Part shown: positions 1-10,682 of the stretch, piece by piece | How positions within the stretch are numbered: position 1 is the first letter of the stretch | Layout: every line of letters begins with the position of its first letter | From: Ricinus communis | Taxonomy: Eukaryota > Streptophyta > Magnoliopsida > Malpighiales > Euphorbiaceae | DNA: 64,000 nucleotides | Direction of reading: 5' to 3' | NCBI RefSeq assembly: GCF_019578655.1 | Contig: NC_063265.1 | Span: 7,226,501-7,290,500 of the forward strand | Notes under the pieces: model-generated | What the model was told of the DNA's origin: nothing | Database searches by the model: none | The model's input: only the letters and a program-made list of their open reading frames with translations | Made by a program: the position numbers and the translations under genes

Positions 1-3000
1 TATATAAAATAATAAAAAATATTAAAATAATTTATTTTTAAAAAAATAGTTTAAAAATTATATAATATGCCATGTAAATCAGCTGGAGCCCACAATTAAA
101 TTGAAGATGACGATATTCACGATATGAATAGTGAAAGAAAGAATACTGTCAAAAGATCTTTGCATAAATACTTTCTTTTTTCAAAAAGGTTTTTGCAGCT
201 TTGTTGTTTAATGGTAATTTAAAGTATTTTTTGATTCAATAGATAATTTTCTTTTTTGCTTAATATCAACAATAATTGAGAAAATACACTTTTTAACAAA
301 CAAAGAAAAAGAGAAATATTTATTAGTTTTGGAAAATAATAATAATAAAAAAGTATAATGTACTTATACGCCTTTTTATTTCTGTTATTTTGATGTCTAT
401 AGTTTCAAATAATAGGAAAAAACTACAAACTGTGGAACAAAGCTTAAATAACATAATTCTTTTATTTTTCCTAAATAAAAATTAATACAAACAAATATAA
501 AAAAAAAACATGCGTCTGTGTGTTTTCCTCTTCCATGACCACTTATTAATTACTGGTGAAGAAAAAATATTAATTCTCAGTAGGGGCCTGCCCTTATAGG
601 ACATGGATAGGTGTAGGCATGGAGGAAATATATGGCCCATCTTAGAAAGTTCTAAGAGGCTTCGCCTGACATTGAGTTGGTTCAGGAAATCCAAGCCCAC
701 ATATGGACCTGATTTTGCGACTTATCGTTCCCTTTAGACACCACAAGTGGATGTTTGGTTTAGAATAGTTAACAGCTATATAAACATATTTAATAAGATT
801 TAACAATTAATTTTATTAAGTTAGTAACAAAAAGCTGATCTAATCTCAATCTAATAATTTTATTTGTTTTATTTTATTTTTAAAAATTATTCTTAACTAG
901 TAGTTTATTTAATTTCTTTATTTATTTAAATAACATTATTATTACAAATTATTAGTAATAATTTATTTTGACTTGATCTCATATTATTAATTCTTTTGTA
1001 ATTATAGTATATAACTGTTGTTCTACAATTATATTTAATAGTTAAACAATTATGAAATTTTATTTGATGGTAAAATTTAAATTTAAAATTTTTATTTAAA
1101 TTCTAATTATTATAGATAATTTTAATAATAAATATAAATTAATTAACTATAACATTTTTAAATATTATGAACTATTTGTATTAATATATATTATAAAATA
1201 TATTTAAAAATAAATATTATTATTTAATATATTAATAATAACAATTAATAAAATTTTATCAAACAGTTTAAATTTGACATTATCAACTACGTAATAAAAA
1301 ATATCCATAGTTTAGATGCTATATTATTTCACGAAAGACAAGTCGATTTCAATTGTTGAAGCCCATTGCAAGTTACATAAATAACCGTAGCCTGATTCCA
1401 TTACCATGAATGAATTAAGTTACTTAACAGTTTGTTTTTCTTCTTCCCCTTCTTTCTTTCTTTCCCCTTTAAGTTTAGTGGTCGGGTGTTACATATTTTA
1501 CTCCTCATATTAAATTTCAAGATTATTGATTATATTTTGTTTCAATTGGAATGACCCAAATATGTTATTTTATTAAAAAAAAAACAGAATAAAATATTTT
1601 TTTGTTCCATATTGATCAAAATTTCAGTTATTTTGAATTATAACAATTAAAATTAGACTGAAATGGTCATTTCGGTCGAAATTAACAATCAAAATAAAAT
1701 TTATAATTTTAATTAATTCACCTAGTAAACTATGGGTTTCTTTTTTCCCTATGGAAATTCTTTATTTTGTGGGTCCAAGATCCTTATTTCATACACAGAA
1801 ACTACCTACCATTTTGATTCGATGGTTATAAGAAATGGAAAAAGAATGGGGAGGAAAGCAAGGTAAAGCTTTGATTAATGTCAGCGTAGTAAAAAGATAA
1901 GGAAAAAACCCCAGACGGCATATAATTTAATTAATCTACTGCTAATTCATAATTGTGAACACCTAACTTAGATGATGCTGCCATAAGTGCTTAGTCCCCA
2001 CCCAACCGGTTAGATGTTTCGTTAGTTGATATTTGCCTCTTTTTTGGTTTATTCTTGCACCAAGTAAAATAAAAATAAAAATGAGGCATTTGTAGGTTTA
2101 TCATTTCATACCTTTTTATTTTTATTTGTGGTTGCTTTCTCGCATTGGTAATTGACATGCTCGAGTATTTCTAGATTCTAAATTGGGACCCAATAGTTTA
2201 TCAGAAGCGGCAATATCAATTAATATGCCTCTTTGCCCGCCCTTCCCGTATGAAATTAAACTACTCAATAGTCCGTTGAAATGGTAGAGGACCCACAGTT
2301 TTCAAACCCACCCTTATTTTGGGGCATTATTACTATAACGCTTTTTCTACACTTTTTTTTTACAATAGCACCTATAAAAGTTGGTGATTATTGACTGGTT
2401 TTTTATTAGCCCATTACACAATTGTTGTTGGTATTATTTTCACTATAATTATCAATTTTATAAAAAATACTAAAATTTATAATATTTTATAATTATTTGT
2501 CATATTTTTAAATATTAATAATAATATAAAGTATTTTAAGTATCTTCTTAAATGAAATCTATATATTTAGAATTATTGATATAATAAATATAAAAATTAC
2601 TTAAGAATTTTTATTATTTAATTTTTTAAATTTATATAAAAATAATATTATAAAGACAATTTATATACTAGTTTAAAGCTTAAAAATCACTATATATTTA
2701 AAAAAAATTGACTTATTAGTTAATATATGATATTAAAAGAATAATTAAAATGTTAGGATTAGAGAGATTTTTAATTAGAAGATAAATTATTAATTAATAT
2801 GCTAATTATACAATAAATATAAAAAAATATAATTAGAATGTTATATTTTAAAATGTGAGATATTTAGTTAAGAAAATAGGATATTTTAATTAATATATGA
2901 ATTTTAAAACAAGTTTAAAAACTTCACATTAATATAATATTTATGTGTCAAAAATTAATTGTTATAAATTATATCGAAAATATAATAAATATATTTTTTA

Positions 3001-3780
3001 TGATTAAATTCTGAACTAATTTAGTGATTAATATAATATTAAAATATAATTTCAATGCTATTTTTAAATTTGAATGTTGTTTAGTGATTAAAAAACTGAA
3101 CTATTGAATAATAAGTTAATAAATAAATATAAAAATTATACACCAATAATATATATATGTATATATATAAAATAAATTTTAAATGTGAAGAATAAATCAT
3201 CAACATTTTATGCCCATCATAATTTGTGAAAAATAATAAATTTTATACAAAGATAGCTTTTTATATGAAGTCGACATTTGAAGTATATTTGTATATGGAT
3301 GAGTGGATGTATCTTTTTCTCTTTATAATTATGAGAGTTTTATTGTTTTATATATAGACTATATAATAAAATATTAAAAAAAATTGCTTTTATTACTTGA
3401 ATGAGAATATATAATAAAGGACCAAATGTCTAATGCATTTTTGTTCAATTGTGAGTCAATTATAGTTGTTTGAATTTTAACCAATCGTTCATGATTTTTA
3501 TACTAATTTTATTATTTTCATTCATTGAATCCGGAATTACATTGGAAATTGATATTCTATTTGTACTTATTCAATTAAATCACTGTTAATAATAAAATTA
3601 TGGATTCAAAATGGGATCATATAATGAATCGGTAAAAGAGAAAATGCAACATATGGTAATTTTTTAATTTTTTTTTTTGCTCAAATCGCTATCCCTATCC
3701 ATCAAAGTGAAAATTATTGAGCGACAAAAAATTTGTTACCGTTTGGAGGACTTCAAAGATAATTAAAAAAGTAAACATAA
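1..3780. other. AT-rich intergenic DNA, no gene seen
   Basis: Very AT-rich sequence with many poly-A and poly-T runs and no long open frame. A short 72-codon minus frame near 482-700 has no recognisable domain. A small alternating TA tract lies around 3150-3170. Parts of 2460-3200 look like decayed copies of the AT-rich repeats seen elsewhere in the window, but I could not define ends. Confidence 0.6.
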
Positions 3781-3789
3781 AAATACCAA

Positions 3790-4075
3790 CGTATACTTAC
3801 TTCTCTTCGCTTTTCCCTTTTCCCCTTTGCCCTTTGCCCTTTTCCCTCTCTGTCCGTCTTGTCTACTGAGACGCTAAAAACACTGTCTCAACAGTGTGCA
3901 TGACTTTACTAGCGCAACTTCTCCTCTCTTTTTCATTTTCTCTCAGACAAACACCGAACACCATCATCATCATCATATCATCTTGCCAATTTAATATAGT
4001 AACCCACATTTCATTATTCCTCAACAATAACGTCAGTTTTTCAAATTTTCAGAATCTAAAACCCTAAAAGAAATA
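3790..4075 (+). promoter_or_regulatory. Promoter and leader region of the WEB-family gene
   Basis: A pyrimidine-rich stretch of repeated CCCTTT units (about 3805-3855) is followed by CT-rich sequence and a CATCAT run (about 3962-3976), then the start codon at 4076. This sequence is typical of plant core promoters and leaders. A weak TATA-like string (AATATAGTAA) lies near 3993. The transcription start cannot be fixed from sequence alone. Confidence 0.4.
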
Positions 4076-6313
4076 ATGGGAACGGAGATTACCGATTCAG
4101 GCTTCGGTTTGAGAGCTGAGATTGATACATCGGCGCCTTTTGAGTCTGTTAAGGAGGCTGTTAGCCGATTCGGTGGAATTGGCTACTGGAAACCCTCTCA
4201 AAATAAGCCTTTCCAACATGAGGTTCCTTCTTTTTCTTTTAGTTTTTTTTTTTTTTTTCTTTTCATCATTTCTTATACCCAGTTTGGGATTTATATTTTC
4301 TTGAAATTTGCTGCTGCATTTCATTTGCATGTGGTGTTTGAGTCTGTTTTCTGATTTGGCTTTATGAATCTCTCTAGAATATTCTTTTCTTTTCTTTATT
4401 TTTTAAAATAGCACTAGAATATTCGACACGTTGATGAGCTCGTTAAGGTTAATATCACTCTTTTTTCCCTGAAAAAGAAATTTAGAAATTCTTTTGTTTG
4501 ATTTGATGAGAAAGTTTACATGTATGTTTTATAATGAGTAATAAATATGATAGACCCATTGGAGAACTCAAATGTTAAAAAAATGTAGTATGAATTCAAA
4601 TTAAGAATTAACTTTCATATTGTTCCATGAAAAGGATCACTCAGTTTTACTGCTATCTAAGCGCTGAGGCTCTCTTGAATGTCATTTTTACTCACGGATC
4701 CTATATGGTGCCTTCAGATCACATTAAATACGACCATAAAGCCCCGGAACTTTCTCATATTTTCTATTTTCCTGTTGAATTTTATATGTTAGGATGACAC
4801 TGAAGAGATGGATATTTCAAAATTAGAGGAACAGGCAGCGCTACTGGAAAAAGATCTGATCGTGAAAGAAAGGGAAACACTGGATGTTCTAAAAGAATTG
4901 GAATCGACAAAAACTGTTGTTGAAGAACTTAAGTTGAAGCTACAGAAACAGGCATCTGAGGTTAATGTCACCCTGGAGTCAAATGCAGATGATAGAAATG
5001 TGACTCCTGCTTCAAAAGAAGAAAAAGAGAACCATAATCATGAGAATCTTGGAGATCATAATTCCACTGTGATGGGAGGTTTGAGCGCTTGCCCTTCTTC
5101 TTCACCCGGTTTAATTCTAGTGGAATTGAAACAGGCCAAGTTGAACCTTTCTAGGACTACTAATGATCTCGCTGACATTCGAGGTTCTGTTGAATTTCTC
5201 AATAAGAAATTAGAGAAGGAAAGACTTTCACTTGAAAGAACCCGTGAGAGGTTAACACTGAACTCATCAAAGATTTCATCTCTTGAGGAAGAGCTGAACC
5301 AAACAAAGTTAAAACTTCAAGGGGCAAAAGATGCTAGTAATAGAGGCCATTGTGACAATTCATTGGATATTACAAGTGAGCTCCAGCGACTGAGTTCTGA
5401 GACAGAGAACTTCAAGAAAATGGGAGAAGCTGCGCAATCTGAAGTTTTGAAAGCAATATCTGAGATTGAACAAACAAAAAGTAAGATAAAAACAGCTGAA
5501 ATCAGGTTGGTTGCTGCCAGAAAAATGAAGCAAGCAGCTAAAGCGGCAGAAGCTGTTGCTCTTGCAGAGATCAAGGCTATGTCAAGCCACGAGAACTCGT
5601 CAGGGGATTCCTCAAAGAAAGCTGAAGGAGTAACTCTTACATTTGAAGAGTATTCATCCCTAACCAGCAAAGCTCAAGAAGCTGAGGAACTATCCAAGAC
5701 TAAGGTAATAGATGCTATGCTTCAAGTTGATGAAGCAAATGTTTCTAAGATGGAAATCCTAAAGAAGGTAGAGGAAGCTACAGAAGAAATTAAGACCAGT
5801 AAGAAGGCCTTAGAAGAGGCCCTAAACAGAGTAGAGGCTGCAAATAAGGGGAAGCTGGCAGTTGAAGAAGCTCTTCGCAAGTGGAGATCGGAGCACGGGC
5901 AGAAAAGACGTTTAGTAAGCAATGCTACCAAATTTAAGAACTCCTACTCATCTCACCATCGGAGGGATTCTCGTTTGCTTGATGTGAATGGGCTGAATCT
6001 AGCAAATGATGGACCAACGCCTGTTTTGAAGCCAACCCTATCAATAGGCCAAATACTGAGCAGGAAGCTACTCTTGCCTGAAGAGTTCGACACAGGAATG
6101 CTGCCAGAAAAAGGCCACATGAAGATAAAGGTATCACTGGGTCAAATGCTTAGTAAACCAAATGGCGAAGTACCATCTAATCATAGCTCTGAGAAGGAAA
6201 ATGGTCACAAGCAGTTTTCCGGAAAGAGGAAGAAGTTTGGATTTGCTCGGTTCTCACTACTCTTGACAAAGCAGAGCAAGAAAAAGAAGAAGCCAACTCT
6301 AAATTTGAGGTAA
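4076..6313 (+). CDS. WEB-family (DUF827) coiled-coil protein
   Basis: Two coding exons, 4076-4222 and 4793-6313, joined in phase 0 by a GT-AG intron give 555 residues. The N-terminus carries the WEB/PMI-family signature EIDTSAPFESVKEAVSRFG (residues 15-33). From about 55 to 420 the protein is mostly heptad-like coiled coil rich in Glu, Lys and Ala, ending in the family-typical EALRKWRSEHGQKRR block (408-422). The tail holds two related short motifs, LSIGQILSRKL (465-475) and VSLGQMLSK (496-504), then a basic end with five consecutive lysines. In Arabidopsis, WEB1 and PMI2 of this family act in light-dependent chloroplast movement; the role of this subfamily (closest in my memory to At2g40480/At3g51720) is not established. 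The ATG at 4076 is chosen because it puts the signature directly at the N-terminus. Confidence 0.93.
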
Positions 6314-7040
6314 TGAGGCTGGCAATGTTGAGTGGCCAGTGTTAACTTCTAATCTCCTCTAGCTTACCCCTGGGGATGACTCCTATTCCTGTTTGCTAGT
6401 GTCCCTAGTCTCTCCTACTGTTAACTCTATATGTATGCAGTATTTGGTTATTGTAAAGATGTTTATGATATTTTCCATCATTCCTCAACCCTTAGGCTGA
6501 TGGAATTGCAGTCACTGAAATGAGCTATGACTTCATTAAATGCTGGATTCTTTAGGAAAGAGATCATCTGTATCTGAATTATCTGGTGGTCGGAATATTC
6601 CGCTACTACGAAGAATTCAGTTTGATAATTGGACAGACAACTGTCATCCGCTAACATCAAATGGCTACTCGTGCTATCAAAATCATATTCAGGAAATGGG
6701 AGCCATCTGCTCACATTTCTGATAGTTAAGTATATTAAAGAGAACGATACAATAATCATTGCCTGCCTTGCATGAGAAAAGAAAACATGTTACACGCCTT
6801 TATTACGGTTTGCACTGTTAGTTCGGATGGTATAGTAATGCTTATAACGTGGACTCTGTTCCATGAATCTATATGAACCATATCTTTTACACACGTGTGG
6901 GAAAAGAGCCAGACTTCACTTCTTTTTAAATTGAAAAAATGCGGGAACAAGTTCTTGATTAGGCATTAGGCAGTAGGATATCCAACCAGTCTGTTTTTAT
7001 TTTGATTTGTGCTTTAGTGTAAAGTTGTAGGCATGTGTAT
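6314..7040 (+). other. 3' UTR of the WEB gene plus an unexplained less AT-rich stretch
   Basis: The first 150-200 bases after the stop look like an ordinary plant 3' UTR (TTGTAAAG and TATGTATGCAG context near 6430). The stretch 6480-6960 is distinctly less AT-rich than the DNA beyond it and carries short frames on both strands (6540-6722 plus, 6478-6759 minus) without any domain I recognise. It may be extended UTR, a relic exon or a small non-coding transcript. Confidence 0.35.
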
Positions 7041-7312
7041 GTTTTTTTAATTTTTTAAATTATAATGAAATAAATTTATAAAAATTTATATTATATTAAA
7101 ATTTATATATTAATAAGTTCTTTATATATTTAAAAAGCACGTTATATGACTGTTGTAATTATTTTACTGTAATATTTTAAAAAATTTATTTTAACATGTG
7201 TATTTATCTTTTATAATTAAATTTTTATTTTTTAAAATTATAATAAATTGAATTTAAAATTAATATTATATTAAAAATAATATTTTAAAATATTTTTATA
7301 TATTAATAAAAA

Positions 7313-7652
7313 TTAGTTCTTTACTCACTGTTGTACGACTATTGTAATTATTTTGATTAATAAATAATAATATAAATTAAATTTATATATAAAATTAAAT
7401 AGATCTTTTAATATTTTATAATTAATTAGAATATTTAAAAATTATAATAAATTAAATATGTTTAATGTCTTTGTTAGTTTTTTTATATTTTAAGATTTTA
7501 TTGATATAAAAATTATAAATAAATTAATAGAAATACTATAAAATTATACATAAACTTGAATTTTACGTGTCAATAATAAGTATACGTGTCAAAATTAAAA
7601 ATCATGTATTAAAAAATAATAATACATGTCAAAAAGTCTTTATTATACTAGA
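7313..7652 (-). mobile_element. Helitron-like non-autonomous element, minus orientation
   Basis: Read on the minus strand, this unit begins TC and ends CTAA followed by T, the usual Helitron termini for insertion between A and T. Just before the 3' end it has the same subterminal block as the copies near 24.4 and 63.8 kb: an AATCAAAATAAT-type run, then a GTACAAC-type hairpin remnant, then the CTRR end. The internal text with paired GACACGT/GACATGT motifs matches 63791-64000. No protein is encoded. Confidence 0.5.
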
Positions 7653-8105
7653 TATATATTAATATTTTTTTGTTCATTTACATGTACTAAAATATTCATT
7701 TTCTATATGTATAATATCCATTAGATGTAATATTTTATAATAATTAATTTTCTTTGTATTTAAATATTTATTAACTATGAACTTAATATTCATTGTGGTT
7801 AATGTTTATGTTTATTTCATTCAATGTATTATTCTTCGGTATTAATATTAATGTTCATTATCTAGTACTGCAATATTCATTATCTGTATATATAATGTTC
7901 ATCAATATTCTTAAATAAAAAAACTGATTATTAATAAAAGCTTTTATTAATTTTGTGATGCATATTGAAATTTTTTAATACTTATATAAACATTCATCAT
8001 TCATAGGCATACTATTCATTAATTTATTAATCGATATTCGTCATTGATGAAAATCATATACCCACTAATCCATTCAAGTTAAAATTATACTACAAATATT
8101 TATAT
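7590..8105 (+). repeat. Direct repeat A of a flanking duplicated segment
   Basis: This segment aligns over its whole length with 19799-20385 in the same orientation. It shares runs such as CTATATGTATAATATCCATT and GATGTAATATTTTATAATAAT and several TATTCATTATCTG-type motifs. The two copies now flank the palindromic retroelement. The copy on the right was contiguous with 8225-8305 before the insertion, so this left copy gives a paralogous view of the empty site. Confidence 0.75.
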
Positions 8106-8179
8106 TATGGTACATTTTATTTTTAAAATGTGTGGTGCATTCTACTTCTAAAGTGTATAATGTAGAAGCTTTTGTCCCT

Positions 8180-8305
8180 GCTTCTTCATCATTTTTAAAT
8201 TTTTTAAAATTAATAATAAACTAAATTTATAAAAATCAATATTATATTAAAAGTTATAGATAAACTTGAATTCCACATGTCAATAATAAATACATGTATC
8301 AAAAT
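8180..8305 (-). mobile_element. Left part of a Helitron-like unit split by the retroelement
   Basis: The text from about 8225 to 8305 matches 7530-7600 (AAACTTGAATT followed by tandem CACATGTC/TACATGTATC motifs) and stops abruptly at the LTR start. It continues beyond the retroelement at 19799-19853, where the minus-strand start TC is visible. The unit is therefore an older repeat that received the retroelement. Confidence 0.55.
8293..8305 (+). repeat. Target-site duplication, left copy
   Basis: CATGTATCAAAAT stands immediately before the left LTR terminus (TGTCACAACC). The same 13 bases stand immediately after the right LTR terminus at 19786-19798. The identity extends to 15 bases (ACATGTATCAAAATT) if the terminal A and T shared with the LTR ends are counted. 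Confidence 0.85.
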
Positions 8306-9698
8306 TGTCACAACCAAATTTATTTATTTATTTTATTAATAATTAATATTCATTAGCATGTCATTAAACATGTCATTTGCATCATGATTATATATGATCT
8401 ATTTTATTATATTATGTGGTAGATAAATAAATTATTTAGTTACATATTGATTTAATTGAAAAGTAATGATTTTGGACTAAATTGAAAAGTTAGAAAGAAA
8501 GAGGATTAAATTCTACTTTGCCTATTTCTACACCAATATACCACCTCTTTCATTTGTTCTTATCTACGTATGCTTTCCAATTTCCTTTTCTTCTTTGTCT
8601 CTCTCATTTTTCTCCTTTCATTCTTCAACTTTGATTTTCCAAATCAAACTCTACAAAACTTTTAGTAAGTGAAAATCAAATTTTTCTTTTAGGCTTGAAA
8701 GATTTGGGCTTTCTTAATCAAGGAAAATAAAGGTGAGTAATTTTAATTGCTTGATTTTGCTGTAAATTAAGGTTAATGATATGAAATTGTTGTTGATTAT
8801 GTGTTTTGGAATTATTTAATCAAGAGTAAACATGTTTTTACTTGTGATCTTGAAGCTAAAATTTCTGGGCAGATTTTTCACTTATGATTTCGTGACCTTA
8901 GAGGCTTTATCTCGAAAATTTTCAAACATGAAAGTTGTAGGTATATGTCTCAAGAATATCTCTGTAAAATGGTTTTGCAGATTGTTGAGTTAGTAGGAAC
9001 TTATGAGGTTCGATTTTGCTGCTGCTCTGTTTTTGGTTCAGCAGGTGACCTGGTTTTTTTGCTGATATTTTGAGGCATTTAGAGGCTGAACCAAGCAGAG
9101 AGTTAAACATGAAAGTTGTTCATTTATATATCTAGTATATTTCTGCAAAATTTCATAATTTTTGGTTGAGTATAGCGTGAGATATGTTGAACTTAATATG
9201 GCATGCTCGAAATTATTTTAAGCAGAAATCGGACTTAAAATTCAGAAATTTGTTGCTAATTGTGTGTTTCACAACTTGAGCTAGAGAAGTCCAAATTGAG
9301 TAAAATTAGTGTCTATAGAAACTTTAGAATGTTAACTTTATATCTGGAGAGTTTCATCAGAAAATTTATTCGTTTGATTAGTCATTTAATAGGAAACTTT
9401 TTGCTGTTCTGTTTAGATAGAAATTTGAGCAGCTGTATAGAAAATGCCATAACTATTTCTATACCAATGATTTTGAAGTGATTCTTTCTGCTATGGTTTC
9501 TATAAAAATGGAAGTGTAATTCTGAAAAATATGAGATTTTTATTAATTTTACATAAGTTTTGGTGTAATTTCTAAGTCAGTACCTACAAGCTGCCTTCAT
9601 CAACAAATATGTTGATTTGTTGTCATTCATCTCATGCATCATATTAATATCTAGAATATATGTTATTTTGTTGAAATATGATATTTTATTGATAGTAA

Positions 9699-9722
9699 AT
9701 ATATATATATATATATATATAT
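9699..9722 (+). repeat. TA dinucleotide tract in the left LTR
   Basis: Uninterrupted AT alternation. The corresponding position in the right LTR (about 18371-18400) also has a TA tract but of different length, as expected for a microsatellite that changed after insertion. Confidence 0.9.
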
Positions 9723-10605
9723 TTATGCCTTGTGATTGAATTATATTTGTATTGAATATGTGAATAGGTTTATCCAAAGTCAAGGAAGTGGTAAGAGAAA
9801 AAGAATAGGATTACTTTATTATCCTATAACTTTTGGTAAGTATTTAATAGACTAAACTTTGTGTATATTGAGTAGGGACTGCTGTTTGATTACTTGATAA
9901 TTTCTTGGTTGACTGAGTTGATATTAGTTATGTTTTTGGCTTGTTATAAAGTGAATTGATTGTGATGTGTTTTGAAGTGAATTGATTGTGATGTGTTGTG
10001 AAGTGAAATGATTGTGATTAAGGATTGATGACTTTTGTATGGATATTGTGTGATGGAAGCTACGAGTATGTGAGATGGCAAGGCGGATAGTCTTGTCAAG
10101 TGGTTCGAAATTTAAAATGTGAGAAATGTAAGGATGAGTCATCCGATCATAATTTGATAGAAATAATGTGGAATTGAATTATTTGACTTGGTTGAGTTTG
10201 AGATTATTTGCATTACGTGAGATGAATTATATGTTTATGAGAATAAGCGAAATGGTTGATTTTGTGATTGTTAGTTAAGTGTTGGTATAATTTTACTGTA
10301 TTGATAAAGATTTAATAATTCTAGCCTAATATACTATAGTTTAGTAAATTAAATGCTTATTGAGTCGCTAGCTCATTCCTTAGCAAATTTTTTCCGAGTT
10401 AGTGCGGTTGTAGATAGCCTTAGTTGTGCATTGCTCTCTTTGCATCGGTCAATATTATCAAGTGGGCGGAGAGTTATCCAGCATTAGGGCATTCGAACTG
10501 TGAATTAAACTCTGTATAAATATTTCTTATATATATTAAGTATGTCATGCCACTTAAATTGTATGAATGTATATTGTAACTAAGTAGTAAATTATGTTTA
10601 TAAAG

Positions 10606-10606
<1 letters not shown>

Positions 10607-10666
<60 letters not shown>
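10607..10666 (+). repeat. Long TA dinucleotide tract near the left LTR end
   Basis: About 60 bases of pure TA alternation. The mirror position in the right LTR (about 17432-17452) holds only about 20 bases, so the two arms differ strongly in length here. Confidence 0.92.
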
Positions 10667-10670
<4 letters not shown>

Positions 10671-10682
10671 GGGAAGTTTGAG

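Larger units (their letters stand above)
8306..10682 (+). repeat. Left LTR, plus orientation, 3' end deleted
   Basis: Begins TGTCACAACC at the target duplication and aligns along its length with the reverse complement of 17396-19785. It contains two TA microsatellites (about 9699-9722 and 10607-10666). The last dozen bases of the LTR and the adjacent primer-binding site are missing: after GGGAAGTTTGAG at 10671-10682 the text jumps to sequence equivalent to that just inside the primer-binding site. Short frames here, including a run of Ile-Tyr from the TA repeat, are not genes. Confidence 0.88.
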
